64,000 nt of DNA from Tepidibacillus fermentans (GTDB lineage: Bacteria; Bacillota; Bacilli; Tepidibacillales; Tepidibacillaceae), in assembly GCF_004342885.1 (NCBI RefSeq), contig NZ_SMAB01000009.1:22711-86710 (forward strand), given 5' to 3'. The position numbers and the translations under genes were made by a program. Shown here one piece after another: positions 1-9,148 of the stretch (position 1 is the stretch's first letter; the number at the start of each line of letters is the position of its first letter). A model generated the notes under the pieces. That model did not search any database. It saw only the letters and a program-made list of their open reading frames with translations, and had not been told where the DNA came from.

Positions 1-1770
1 ATTTTCTCCTTTTGCTACTTTTTCTTTATATTCTGTCGTATTTTCATAAGCAAACTTCTCTCTAGAGAGTTTGACACCTTTTGGCTTTTGCGCACCAGGA
101 ATGTTCAGTAAATCATATTTTGGGCCTTCATCAAAGGTTTTGAATCCCCCTGCGCTTTTACTCATTCCACCTTTTTTGTTCACACTACCGACCAAAGCGT
201 TAAGAAGAATAATTGCTAAGCTTGAATAAAAACCATTCGGATGCATCGATGGACCACCATGATGATCCGTTCCTACTTTTGCACCCCGTTTGGAAAATTC
301 ATCAGCCAACCAAGTGATTTTTTCTACAGGTACTCCAGATTGCTGACTATATTCTTTTAATGTATATTTCTCTGCATTTTCTTTTAGTGCCATTAAGGAA
401 GTCTTCACTGGAATCTTGCTGCCATCTTTTCCTTGCACTTCCCCTTTGAAAAGAATCTGCCCAAACTTACTCTTCTTGTTCGTGGAAACTTGTAATGTAT
501 CTCGATCAATCACTACATATTCATCTTCTGCACCAATCCCTAAATCTGCCGCACGTAAAAATTTCCGGTAATTCGGATGTTTGGGATCATCAATGATGAG
601 ATAAGCCGCATTGGTCCAACTTGGATAGCCAATTTGTTTCGCTGATTCTTCATTTACAGCAGATAGATATTTCTCGTTATACCGACTGTTTTCCAAAATC
701 CAGCGAATCATTCCCATGGCTAACGCACCATCTTGGCCAGGTTTAATCGGAATCCATTTTCCTTTGGTTCCTGTTAGATTAGGTAGGATTGGATCAATAA
801 CTACGAATTGTAGATTACCTTCTGAAGCTGCGTTCGCTGTTTTCCTTGCAATGGGTTGATATGGATTCCCTGCTTGTCCCGGAGCTGTACCAAAGAAGAT
901 GATGAAGTTTGATTCATCAAAATCGGGTTTCATATGTGGACTTTTTTTCCACTCATCAGTAAATGCCTGAAAAGCAACACGTCGCGCTCCTCCACAAATT
1001 CCTGTATGACCATAAGAGTTCACAGTGCCATATGCTTGTACAAATCTTTTCGTAAATTCTGTTCTTCCATCATATCGTCCACCAAGGAACACCATTTGGT
1101 TCACTTTTGCTCCTAATTCTTTACGATTTGGATCAATCAATGTTTTCAAATCGTGAACTTGTTTAAAACCTTCGATTTCACGATCTTCCCCAATTTCTTG
1201 AAACAATTTTCCACCATTCACTGTTTCGTTTAGTAATTCCTCATAAGAGATCGGTTTCCACTTCCCTGATCCCCTTTCTCCATTCCGCTTTAATGGAACC
1301 AAAATCCGCTGTGGATCATATGTCGTCTCGAACGCACTATTTCCCCTCGGACAAACGGTCGCTCGGTTGATAATCCCTTTTTCCTCATAACGACTAGCAC
1401 TTAGGTATGCCTCAAGAAGTGGTGCATCATACTTTAATGGGTTTTGTGCTGAATTCGGATGATAAGGGTTACCGAAAACTTTCACGATTTGTCCTGTTTT
1501 CTTGTCAATCTTTAAGCGATTTCCGCAAACACTAAAACAACCTAAACAAACGCTATTCCTCATAACGTAATTAGGATTAAGCTCAACTTTCCCCGTTTTT
1601 AGATCGACTTTGATTTCCGGTTCTTGCCCTGTCTTGGTTGAGCTTTTTTTCCGACTAGAAGTTGGTCGAAAGTTCTCATCGGCTGCTACTTTTCCTAGAC
1701 CAATTCCGAAAATGCTTAAAGATCCAATAAATGCGGAAGCTTTTAAAAAGTCTCTTCGGTTCAATTTCAT
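1..1770 (-). CDS. Molybdopterin oxidoreductase, tetrathionate/arsenate reductase-like catalytic subunit (3' end outside window)
   Basis: This is the N-terminal 590 residues of a large Mo-bisMGD enzyme; the frame stays open to base 1. It begins with a Tat signal (RRDFLK at residues 5-10, then a hydrophobic stretch), so the protein is exported folded. A CxxCxxxC...C cluster (Cys75, 78, 82, 140) should bind a 4Fe-4S centre, and a Cys in the segment YGHTGICGG is the likely molybdenum ligand. The overall pattern (NPYHPNS, GRYDGRTEF) resembles TtrA and its arsenate/thiosulfate reductase relatives, so it probably reduces an inorganic anion in anaerobic respiration. The exact substrate cannot be decided here. 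The start is supported by GAGGTGAT seven bases upstream. Partner electron-transfer subunits would lie beyond the left edge. Confidence 0.85.
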   Translation of the reverse strand, partial: MKLNRRDFLKASAFIGSLSIFGIGLGKVAADENFRPTSSRKKSSTKTGQEPEIKVDLKTGKVELNPNYVMRNSVCLGCFSVCGNRLKIDKKTGQIVKVFGNPYHPNSAQNPLKYDAPLLEAYLSASRYEEKGIINRATVCPRGNSAFETTYDPQRILVPLKRNGERGSGKWKPISYEELLNETVNGGKLFQEIGEDREIEGFKQVHDLKTLIDPNRKELGAKVNQMVFLGGRYDGRTEFTKRFVQAYGTVNSYGHTGICGGARRVAFQAFTDEWKKSPHMKPDFDESNFIIFFGTAPGQAGNPYQPIARKTANAASEGNLQFVVIDPILPNLTGTKGKWIPIKPGQDGALAMGMIRWILENSRYNEKYLSAVNEESAKQIGYPSWTNAAYLIIDDPKHPNYRKFLRAADLGIGAEDEYVVIDRDTLQVSTNKKSKFGQILFKGEVQGKDGSKIPVKTSLMALKENAEKYTLKEYSQQSGVPVEKITWLADEFSKRGAKVGTDHHGGPSMHPNGFYSSLAIILLNALVGSVNKKGGMSKSAGGFKTFDEGPKYDLLNIPGAQKPKGVKLSREKFAYENTTEYKEKVAKGEN

Positions 1771-2015
1771 ATCAACATCACCTCAGTACTTGGAATCATC
1801 ACTAATTTTGTCGAATATTGTTTTATGCAAAAGTAATGCCAAGATTGGAGGTAAAGGTGGTAAATGGGAAGTAGAAAAGGAAAAATGCTTTGAAATAAAG
1901 GGGCTTTTCGAAATCTAAAAACAGATTTTTTCTATGGGAATGTTGTTTGAACGCAATTGATACCTTTGAGTTTTAAGTCTTATACCATGAAATAATGTCG
2001 TCATTCTTTGACAAA

Positions 2016-2059
2016 TTGGCATACTTAAATGTGGAAACGATTATTGTTAAATTCGTTTC
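2016..2059 (+). promoter_or_regulatory. Promoter overlapped by a TetR-type operator
   Basis: A plausible sigma-A promoter is TTGGCA (2016-2021), 17 bases, GATTAT (2039-2044). It is overlapped by an inverted repeat, GAAACGA (2034-2040), 12 bases, TCGTTTC (2053-2059), and the symmetry extends outwards as GTGg/CAC. This is the geometry expected for the operator of the TetR protein encoded as the last gene of the operon, implying autoregulation. The regulator-site pairing is inferred. Confidence 0.6.
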
Positions 2060-2103
2060 ACAACCTATACTAATAATCAAAGAAGAAAAATGGGAGGGAA
2101 ATT

Positions 2104-3264
2104 ATGAAACGAATCGTCATGATCTTTTTCTTACTATCCTTACTTTTGATTGGTTGTTCCAACCAAGAAGACCTTTACTCTGGTACTTTAGAAGGTGAAG
2201 AAATTCCCATTCTGTCAGAGGTGGGTGGAACCATCATCGATCTATCTGTCGAAGAAGGTTCACAGGTGAAGAAAGGAGATATTTTAGCCAAGGTCGATGA
2301 TCGGATCTTACAAGCTCAATTAAACGAAGCAAAATCTGCCGCAGAAGTAGCAAAAGCCAATTTAGATGAAGCGAAGGCTGGAACGAGGAACCAAGAGATC
2401 AAAAAAACTTTATCCTCTTTAGAACAGATCAATGCTGAAAAAAACCAATTACTCGTCCAAGATAAGAAAGCTGATGAAAATATTTCATTGAGAAAAGCAC
2501 AATATGATCAAATTGCGAGTTTACTCGCATCCGCCAGAAAAACTCTCGATTATCAAAAAGAAAAATTAAAAGAATTAGAAGATAGTAATGCTCCTGAATC
2601 TCAATTAAAGGCGCAGCAAGAAGCCATTAATCAAGCTGAAGGTCAAGTGAATTCCTTATCCGCCCAATTACGACAAATGGAAGTCCAATACCAAATGGCG
2701 AAACAGGACAAAGAATCGATTCAAGCACAAATTAATGAGGTAAATGCTCAAAAAAAAGCTCAAGAGGCACAATTAGACCTGTTAAAAGAAGGGGCAACTC
2801 CTTATACCATCTCTCGTCTTTATCATCAATGGGCACAAGCGTTAGCCCATCAAGAACAGGCAAAGATACAACTTGAAAAAGCAACGATTACTGCTCCAAT
2901 TGACGGAATCGTTCTCAGAAAAAATATCTCCATCCATGAAACAGTAAAACCCAACTATCAACTATTCACCCTGCTCAATCCGAAGAAGTTAAATGTAAAA
3001 GTATACATTCCCGAGAATAAGCTGAATCAAGTTAAAATTGGTAATCCTGCGCTGCTACGAGTCGATGCCTATCCAAACAAAACATTTAAGGGAAAAATTA
3101 CTTTTATTTCCGATCAAGCAGAATATACTCCCCAAAATGTACAGACACCCGATGAGCGTACAAAACTAGTGTTTGAAGTTGTGGTTGAACCAACTGATGG
3201 ATGGAATGAATTAAAGCCAGGAATGCCAGTTGACCTCACTTTTGATGAGGGGGATCATCAATGA
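2104..3264 (+). CDS. HlyD-family membrane-fusion lipoprotein of an ABC efflux system
   Basis: The 386-residue protein starts with a lipoprotein signal (hydrophobic stretch ending LLIGCS, lipid Cys at about 18). It continues with a split biotinyl-lipoyl/barrel-sandwich hybrid domain (EGEEIPILSEVGG near 30-60 and ATITAPIDGIVL near 255-275), a long Gln/Lys/Glu-rich coiled coil between them, and a C-terminal beta-barrel. This is the YbhG/HlyD type that links an ABC-2 exporter to the envelope. The ATG follows GGGAGGG. It overlaps the ATPase gene by four bases (ATGA), so the two are translationally coupled. In a Gram-positive it is anchored on the outer face of the membrane. The cargo is unknown, probably drugs or toxic organics. 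Confidence 0.9.
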   Translation: MKRIVMIFFLLSLLLIGCSNQEDLYSGTLEGEEIPILSEVGGTIIDLSVEEGSQVKKGDILAKVDDRILQAQLNEAKSAAEVAKANLDEAKAGTRNQEIKKTLSSLEQINAEKNQLLVQDKKADENISLRKAQYDQIASLLASARKTLDYQKEKLKELEDSNAPESQLKAQQEAINQAEGQVNSLSAQLRQMEVQYQMAKQDKESIQAQINEVNAQKKAQEAQLDLLKEGATPYTISRLYHQWAQALAHQEQAKIQLEKATITAPIDGIVLRKNISIHETVKPNYQLFTLLNPKKLNVKVYIPENKLNQVKIGNPALLRVDAYPNKTFKGKITFISDQAEYTPQNVQTPDERTKLVFEVVVEPTDGWNELKPGMPVDLTFDEGDHQ

Positions 3265-4031
3265 ATGCCGCGATTTCCTGCAAAGATTTGACAAAAAAAT
3301 TCGGTTCATTTACCGCAGTCAATCAGATTAGTATGGAGATTCCCAAAGGTTCTATTTACGGTTTTCTGGGGCCAAACGGCTCAGGCAAATCAACAACAAT
3401 CCGAATGTTATGCGGACTTATTACACCCACTTCTGGAACAGGAACGGTTCTTGGTTATGATATTGTAAAGGATGCAGAAAAAATCAAACAGCGGATCGGC
3501 TATATGTCACAGAAGTTTAGTTTGTATGAAGAACTCACCGTAGACGAAAACCTAGATTTTTATGCGGGGATCTATGGACTGAAAGGAAATACAGCTAAAG
3601 AGCGAAAAAAAGAATTAATTGAAATGGCTGGTTTAACAGGAAGGGAAAAACAACGTGCAGGTACTCTTTCTGGAGGTTGGAAACAACGGTTAGCCTTAGC
3701 TTGTGCCTTGCTTCATCAACCTGAAGTCTTAATCTTAGATGAACCAACAGCAGGTGTTGATCCTGTTTCAAGAAGAATCTTTTGGAACGTGATCCGCGAC
3801 TTAGCCAAACAAGGTATGACTGTTTTAGTGAGTACCCATTATATGGATGAAGCCGAAACATGTGATTTTGTCACCTTTATTTATAATGGGAAATTATTAG
3901 CCAAAGGGACACCAGAGGAATTAAAACAACAAGCTGAACAACAAAGTCTGGAAGACCTCTTTATTTTATACGTCAATGCTCAAAATGGGAAAGGGGAAAC
4001 CAATAATGCAATTGACAAAACCGTCATTTAA
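3261..4031 (+). CDS. ABC transporter ATP-binding protein (ABC-2 efflux, YbhF/CcmA type)
   Basis: This 256-residue cytoplasmic ATPase carries Walker A GPNGSGKS (about 38-45), Q-loop SQKFSLYEEL, a signature LSGGWKQRL (the usual Q is W), Walker B VLILDEPTAGVD and the H-loop STHYMDEAE. The family energises ABC-2 type exporters for drugs. The end of the gene overlaps the permease start by 26 bases, so the operon hlyD-ATPase-permease-tetR is tightly packed. It is a single-length ATPase, not the double-ATPase fusion seen in E. coli YbhF. Confidence 0.93.
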   Translation: MNAAISCKDLTKKFGSFTAVNQISMEIPKGSIYGFLGPNGSGKSTTIRMLCGLITPTSGTGTVLGYDIVKDAEKIKQRIGYMSQKFSLYEELTVDENLDFYAGIYGLKGNTAKERKKELIEMAGLTGREKQRAGTLSGGWKQRLALACALLHQPEVLILDEPTAGVDPVSRRIFWNVIRDLAKQGMTVLVSTHYMDEAETCDFVTFIYNGKLLAKGTPEELKQQAEQQSLEDLFILYVNAQNGKGETNNAIDKTVI

Positions 4032-5157
4032 CTGGTTAAGATTTACTTCTATTATTAAAAAAGAGATCCTCCAGATACGTAGAGATCCCCCTAGTTTGGC
4101 GATTGCCCTCATTATGCCGATTTTCATGCTTCTTTTATTTGGATATGCTGTAAACTCAGATATCGAACACTTGTCTACAGGTGTTTGGGATCAAGATAAG
4201 AGTGCGGAAAGTCGAGAATTTATTCAAAATCTAGTGAATACAAAGTCGTTTCAAGTTCTCTATTATGCAAATAGTTATGACCAAATCCAAGAATTAATCG
4301 ACCAAGGAAAAATTAAAATTGGGATTATTATACCACCTGATTATAGCCATCTTCTGGATAAAGGAGAGAGTGCTTCAGTACAAATGCTTGTGGATGGAAC
4401 AGAACCCAATGCTGCAAAAACAGCTCTCACTCATGCCGAATTAACGGTTCAACATCAAGCATTGGATCGACAACAACAGCTTTTAGCAAAACAAGGTGTA
4501 GGTAGCTTTGAACCGTCAATCTCTATCGTACCAAGAATTCTCTATAACCCAAATATGAAAAGTTTAGTCTTTAATATTCCTGCATTGATTGGCTTAATCA
4601 TGCAGAACGTAACGGCAATTCTTACGGCATTTGCTTTAGTTCGTGAAAAAGAAAGAGGAACAATGGAACAGTTGGTCGTCACTCCAGTTCGCCCAATCGA
4701 ATTAATTCTTGGAAAATTGGTTCCCTATGTTGGAATTGGGCTCTTTTCTTTTAGTATTGTTCTCCTAACTGGGGTTTACTGGTTTGGCGTACCTGTAAAA
4801 GGAAGTATTCCATTACTCATGCTCTTAAGTTTATTATTTTTAATCACCACGTTAGCGATTGGGATCTTGATTTCAACAGTAGCCAAAACGCAGTTACAAG
4901 CCATGCAAATCTCGTTTGCTTTTATCTTACCTAGTGTGCTGCTATCTGGATTTATCTTTCCAAGAGAGACGATGCCAACCATCATTCAATGGTTTGGCGG
5001 ATTGATTCCCCTCACCTATTTCTTAGAAATTCTTCGTGGTATCTTTTTAAAAGGAATAGGACTGGAATATCTTTGGCGGGAAACTTTGATTTTATCTGTT
5101 TTTGCACTTATCATTTGTACCATTGCAATCGTTAAATTTCATAAACGAATAGAATAA
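4006..5157 (+). CDS. ABC-2 type permease of the efflux operon
   Basis: The protein has one N-terminal membrane helix (LAIALIMPIFMLLLFGYAV), a large extracytoplasmic loop of about 150 residues and five to six C-terminal helices, the YbhS/YbhR/YhhJ architecture. The segment KERGTMEQLVVTPVRPIELILGK-like loop before the third helix is typical of ABC-2 permeases. The start MQLTKPS at 4006 is preferred over one 30 bases upstream because AAGGGGAAAC lies just before it. Only one permease gene is present, whereas YbhFSR-type systems usually have two, so a homodimer is likely. Confidence 0.9.
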   Translation: MQLTKPSFNWLRFTSIIKKEILQIRRDPPSLAIALIMPIFMLLLFGYAVNSDIEHLSTGVWDQDKSAESREFIQNLVNTKSFQVLYYANSYDQIQELIDQGKIKIGIIIPPDYSHLLDKGESASVQMLVDGTEPNAAKTALTHAELTVQHQALDRQQQLLAKQGVGSFEPSISIVPRILYNPNMKSLVFNIPALIGLIMQNVTAILTAFALVREKERGTMEQLVVTPVRPIELILGKLVPYVGIGLFSFSIVLLTGVYWFGVPVKGSIPLLMLLSLLFLITTLAIGILISTVAKTQLQAMQISFAFILPSVLLSGFIFPRETMPTIIQWFGGLIPLTYFLEILRGIFLKGIGLEYLWRETLILSVFALIICTIAIVKFHKRIE

Positions 5158-5164
5158 ACAGGAT

Positions 5165-5830
5165 GTGAAAATATTGGAATATCCAAAGGCAATCAAACAA
5201 ACGGCGTGGAGATTATTTTCGGAAAATGGAATCAAAAACACTTCAATTGAAATGATTTGTAAGGAATTGCAAATCTCAAAAAAGACCTTCTATAAATACT
5301 TTGACAATAAAAAAGAATTAATTCGGTCGATCGTTCATGATAATTTTTCTGTCTTTCAAGACCTTTTTAATACTTCGATGATTGAACAGTTATCTCCTAT
5401 TACTACCTTTTTACGTTTTATTCAACAATTACGTCGCATGACCCATGGGGAATATTCGTCTAATGAGCAAGACACGAAGTTCTTTTACCCGATGTATCCA
5501 AATATCATGATAGAATTGCCACTTCTTTATCCCCATATTTGGGAAGAAATTGATCAGTTTCGCCATTCTTTATTAGAGAGAATCGCTTATCTTTTAGAGA
5601 ATGAGAAAGAGGATTTTATCAAGGAAACAATCCATGTGAAAGTAATCTCAAGAATTCTTTTTGCGATGATTGAGACGGTGATCCACCCACTATTTTTACA
5701 ACAAAACAATATTTCTTTTGATCAAGCCTTTCATTCTGCAATGACCATTCTTTTCACAGGAATTATCAAAGAGGAAAAACAAACTGAGATCATGGAACGA
5801 ATCTATACTTCAGGAGAAGCACAAGATTGA
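5165..5830 (+). CDS. TetR/AcrR-family repressor of the efflux operon
   Basis: The N-terminal helix-turn-helix (residues 8-50) reads ENGIKNTSIEMICKEL followed by SKKTFYKYFDNKKEL, the TetR DNA-binding signature. The remaining 165 residues are the ligand/dimer domain with no assignable ligand. The gene starts 8 bases after the permease stop and is the last gene of the operon, so it probably represses the inverted repeat at 2034-2059. The start is uncertain: GTG at 5165 has almost no room for a ribosome site, whereas TTG at 5174 sits about nine bases after AGGATG. Its last 54 bases are duplicated 14 kb away at 19876-19929. Confidence 0.9.
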   Translation: MKILEYPKAIKQTAWRLFSENGIKNTSIEMICKELQISKKTFYKYFDNKKELIRSIVHDNFSVFQDLFNTSMIEQLSPITTFLRFIQQLRRMTHGEYSSNEQDTKFFYPMYPNIMIELPLLYPHIWEEIDQFRHSLLERIAYLLENEKEDFIKETIHVKVISRILFAMIETVIHPLFLQQNNISFDQAFHSAMTILFTGIIKEEKQTEIMERIYTSGEAQD

Positions 5831-5873
5831 CTTTTATGTAAACTATTGTTAAGATAAAGTCTAATTGAATAGT
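5777..5873 (+). repeat. 97-bp direct repeat, copy A (left flank of Rhs island)
   Basis: This block is 93/97 identical to 19876-19972. It spans the end of tetR, its stop codon and a sigma-A promoter: TTGACT (5827-5832), 17 bases, TAAGAT (5850-5855). In copy B the same promoter drives the c-di-AMP riboswitch. In copy A it points into an IS3 wreck, so here it has lost its gene. Confidence 0.9.
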
Positions 5874-5940
5874 GATATGCTCCCCCTAAGGTAGACAGGT
5901 TAAAAAATAAAAATTTTGTTTATCTTAGGGGAAGTTTTTT

Positions 5941-6507
5941 ATGGGGAAACAATCGTACTCAACTCCATTCAAGCAGGAAGTGGTGCTTGCTTATCATAGT
6001 GGAAATTACACCCTGAAAGAAATTTGTTCTGAATATCAAGTCACTAAATATTCCGTATTAGAATGGGTAAAAGTTTGAGTGATATGGAATAGAAGGATTA
6101 GAAAAATCAACATCATGGAAGTCTTATCCTAAAGAAATCAAAGAAGCAGCTGTGAGAGATTATTTGTCGGGTCAATATTCTCAATATGAGATTGTTAGAA
6201 TGTATGACATCTCTAGTCGATCCTCCAACGGTGGGTGGAGCGTTATAATCGTCATAGGGAATTAAAGGATACGTCTGAAACATATAAAATTTCCTACCAA
6301 CAAGTTTATCAATGGGTAAAGAAATATGAAGATGGTGGAGAAGAAGCACTGAGAGATAGACGAGGAAGGAAAAAAGAAGAACAAGAGCTCACACCAGAAG
6401 AAAAGATCAAATTAGAAATGAAGAAGCTTGAACGAGAGAATGAACGGTTACGAGCAGAAAACGCATTCTTAAAAAAGTTAGAGGAACTCGAAAGGAGGCG
6501 GGATTAA
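5941..6507 (+). pseudogene. IS3-type transposase orfA (HTH/leucine zipper), broken
   Basis: The first segment, starting MGKQSYSTPFKQEVV, is an HTH that ends at a premature TGA (6076-6078). A second HTH segment (KEIKEAAVRDYLSGQYS) runs to about 6235, where a frameshift moves the reading into the frame 6235-6507. That last part encodes RWVERYNRH-type HTH sequence, then a charged leucine-zipper-like helix (KLERENERLRAENAFLKK), as in InsE/IS150 OrfA. At least two frame changes are needed to read it through, so no functional OrfA is made. Confidence 0.8.
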
Positions 6508-6809
6508 GCCAGGTACGATTTCCCGATACATATATAGCTATTCAAGAGTTACATGAGGAAGAAGGCTTTTCTATTACTCTACTTTGTGCAATCGCTGGGA
6601 TCGCGCGGTCTACTTACTACAAATGGTTAAATCGAACCACCTCTAGAGAACAACCTTTCATTCATAGTGATCGTGGATTTCAATATACTTCGCTTGGATT
6701 TAAGAGGAGAATTGATGAGGCAAAGATGACTCATAGTATGTCACGTGTTGGTAGGTGTATTGATAATGCACCAATGGAATCTTTGATGAACGACTTCAAA
6801 AACGACTAA
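6501..6809 (+). pseudogene. IS3-type transposase orfB, internal deletion
   Basis: The frame reads an OrfB N-terminus (TLLCAIAGIARSTYYKWLNR) that passes abruptly into FIHSDRGFQYTS, the region around the second Asp of the DDE motif. About 130 residues, including the first Asp, are missing. It then continues to SRVGRCIDNAPMES and stops, with the rest of the DDE C-terminus including the usual FF-x-LK-E block altered. The product would be dead. A shorter relative of its 3' part lies at 11666-11908. Confidence 0.8.
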
Positions 6810-7026
6810 ACGGCCTCAGCCCTATGGAATATAGGCCCCAAGCCGCTTAGCTGATTTTAATTCCACTGTCTACTTGACAGGGGGCAGTTCAAAACAAAGG
6901 TCAGTCCCCCTCCATAAAAAAATATATACGTAACTAAGTGAAATGTCTATATATTATATTTTTTGTTCGTTCGAGGGAGATAGACCCTTATGAGTCAGAG
7001 CCTTATTCCCGTAAAAATACCTATAT

Positions 7027-7587
7027 TTAGATTACTTTAACTTCTAAAAAGTCACATCCTGTTATATTATTTTTCTCTATTAATTCTCTAAGTTCTTCTG
7101 ATATGAATATTGGAATTTCATCACCCTTGAGTTTAATAATATGCTTTGATTGTATCGCCTCCTTACATAAAGCATATTTTTTTATACTATATATACTTTC
7201 ACCATCAAGTTCAAACACACTATAATCTGAATTTTCTAAGTTTAATGCATCAACAACATTCAAAATGTTAGCTACCGAAAAACCTTTTAAAATTTTGTTT
7301 TCACCTTTATTCACTACATTTATAGGCAGATATTGTATACCATCATCTACTTCCTCTAAAATCGCTTTAAATCTTTCAGAAACTATAAACCACCCTAAAT
7401 TGTTTGCTAAATAATCTGTTAATCTTTCTCCTTCTTTAGGGTCAAAGTAAAAGGTGATTTCGCTATTCCAATTATGAATATACTTACCTTCCGATAATTC
7501 ATATTGTTCAAATCCCTTTGTATCTATACAGTATGCTACTACATCTCTATCATCACTATCATCCATTAGCAACTTATAAAATCTCAT
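7027..7587 (-). CDS. Imm11-like (DUF1629) immunity protein for the AHH-type toxin cassette
   Basis: This is a 186-residue acidic soluble protein with the pattern LGWFIVSERFKAIL, YLPINVV, ENSDYSVFELDGESIYSIKKYAL and GCDFLEVKVI. These match the Imm11/DUF1629 family found beside polymorphic toxins. The ATG at 7587 shares one base with the upstream toxin stop (TAATG) and has GGAGGAAG in front, so toxin and immunity are translationally coupled. A start 15 bases further up has no ribosome site. Because the toxin in front has lost its 5' part, this gene may survive as an immunity-only relic that protects against siblings carrying the toxin. Confidence 0.75.
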   Translation of the reverse strand: MRFYKLLMDDSDDRDVVAYCIDTKGFEQYELSEGKYIHNWNSEITFYFDPKEGERLTDYLANNLGWFIVSERFKAILEEVDDGIQYLPINVVNKGENKILKGFSVANILNVVDALNLENSDYSVFELDGESIYSIKKYALCKEAIQSKHIIKLKGDEIPIFISEELRELIEKNNITGCDFLEVKVI

Positions 7588-8852
7588 TATTTCTTCCTCC
7601 AATAATCTTTATAAAGCATCTCCGGGTTCTTTCTAATTTCCTGTTTTAATTGTTCGAATAATCTTAAAAATTTCCTTTTATCCCCCTTAGCTATTTTATC
7701 AAAAGTTCTAATATTGCTTAACACATACTCGTGATAAGCATTTGGATGTCTTCCCTGATGAGGTAGTAATTCTATATTCCAAACGTCATCCAAATCTAGT
7801 CCATATTTTTTCGTTATAGCCTCTATTTGTGGAGTATATTTTTTACTTTTATTTGTAGCATAATGATGTTTTTGTAAAGGTTTACCCGTACCCTTAGAAG
7901 CAAAGAACTGTAAGTCTAATTTTAATAGACCCGCATTACCCTTTCTACTAATCCCTAACTTTGGTGTCTTGGCAAATTTATATCCAAATTTTAATCCTTT
8001 TAAGGCTGTTTTTCCTGCTCCGCCGGTAAACATCCCTACTCCCGCCATCAACCGATCGGTGACGGATAGCTTCCGTCCTGTTACTAAATCTCGACCGGTG
8101 ATGGCCTCTATTCCACTTTTAATATTGCCGACAACAGGGATGAAGTCAAGGGCCATGGAACCCGCTTATGCCATGAACTTCGAGGATGGCAGTCGGAACT
8201 TTTTCCATTTCGGCAGTTTCTTCAAAGAGTAGCCTGCTTTAAAGTCAAATCCATACCTTGATGGCGTTGATTGATGATAAACATACCGGCTTTGGACGGT
8301 TACGTTATTTTGAACATCATATGGCTGTCTTACACCGGCTACCGATCGAAAATAGCTGCTTCTCATGGCGATGATTTCTTCTTTTGTCGGAGGGGGTGGC
8401 GTCACTTCTTGACGACCACTTTCGCCTCCTGTACTTCCTCCAAGGCCCCCATATTTTACTAATGCCCTATAGGTTTGCGGTCCTGCGATGCCATCCACCG
8501 TGATATGGGCATATCTTTGAAAGTCGATGACTGCCCCTTCGGTTAACGGACCAAAGTTTCCGTCAATGGGGCCTGGAGAAAATCCAACGTTCTTCAACAT
8601 GGTTTGTAGGTCCGAAACAAACGGTCCTTCATCACCACGTTTTAATATTTGTCCTGTCCAATTGCTTGATTCTGCTTGTCGGCCTGTCGGGTCAATGAAT
8701 GCAAGTGGATTATTATTAACATACACATATCGGTTTAAGCTTTGCGGGTGATCTATCCATCCTGCCAATGTATCCTTTGATACAAAGCGCCCTTCATTCG
8801 GACTGTACCATCTTGCCGCAAAATCAATGAGTCCTGCTTTTGCGTCAAATGT
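7587..8852 (-). pseudogene. Displaced Rhs C-terminal cassette 1 with AHH-family nuclease toxin; 5' truncated, nonsense codon
   Basis: Reading leftward from 8852, the frame starts inside the Rhs core (TFDAKAGLIDFAARWYSPNEGRF), then NNNPLAFIDPTGR, a peptidoglycan-binding domain, a Pro-rich linker, the PT-TG pre-toxin segment (ALDFIPVVGNIKSGIEAITG) and LDLQFFA. The tip is a toxin with KHHYATNK and ELLPHQGRHPNAYHEYV, as in AHH nucleases of the HNH/ENDO VII superfamily. In the two sibling copies the reading is SFKRQAGSMA; here the same frame has TAA (8164-8166) in place of the Gln codon. It also lacks a start and 1900 residues of Rhs. Residues 8156-7587 could still be read from an internal ATG. 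Confidence 0.85.
7881..8852 (-). repeat. Rhs C-terminal homology block, copy 1
   Basis: This block is nearly identical to 12766-13735 in the intact Rhs gene and to 10200-10833. The homology stops just after LDLQFFA, where the toxin tips diverge completely. Such blocks allow recombination to swap toxin tips onto the intact gene. Confidence 0.9.
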
Positions 8853-9148
8853 TTATATTCTTTTCTCGCCACGAGAAAGCTTTCTCTCGTGTTTTAAAGT
8901 GTACTCGAAGGGTATTAATGGTGTTAATCGCTTTACCATGCGTTGCAGCCAAACTCATTGTAGGTGAACCATTATGAGCTCTGAATTAAAATGTTGGTAA
9001 AAAACATACTTAAATTCTCTAATTCTCTCGTAAACACACTTTATTATTTGATATAGCTGTTAGATTTAAAATAGAAAAACCTTGAAAGGCATATAGCCAA
9101 TCAAGGTTCTCTTTGTTTTATTTTTGTGCTCGGGATAGGCATCTATAC
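8853..9148. other. Non-coding spacer between Rhs cassettes
   Basis: No convincing gene is present. It contains a small hairpin CACGAGA...TCTCGTG (about 8871-8892) and the terminator listed at 9078-9108. The left boundary is the abrupt end of Rhs homology at 8852. Confidence 0.5.
9078..9108 (-). terminator. Terminator after the 9149-9769 gene
   Basis: An 8-bp stem AACCTTGA/TCAAGGTT with a 15-base loop is followed on the minus strand by TTTCTATTTT. It lies 40 bases beyond the stop of the immunity gene. The other strand also has a T-rich follow-up, so it may work both ways. Confidence 0.7.

Larger units (their letters stand above)
5878..6886 (+). mobile_element. IS3-family (IS150-like) element, internally deleted and frameshifted
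   Basis: The ends are imperfect inverted repeats: TGCTCCCCCT-AAGGTAGACAG on the left and, read inward on the other strand, TGCCCCCTGTCAAGTAGACAG on the right. Between them lie an HTH orfA broken by a stop and a frameshift, and an orfB that joins its first 40 residues directly to the middle of the DDE catalytic domain. At about 1.0 kb it is shorter than the 1.2-1.5 kb usual for IS3 elements, and it cannot encode an active transposase. Confidence 0.85.

Noticed and set aside
1610..1918. Plus-strand 102-codon ORF over the 5' end of the molybdoenzyme gene
   Set aside because: Antisense to the Tat signal and Fe-S cluster coding region; no ribosome site.
8166..8768. Separate 200-residue gene starting MAGWIDHPQS
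   Set aside because: It is the 5' part of displaced Rhs cassette 1, ended by the nonsense codon; no ribosome site at the ATG.
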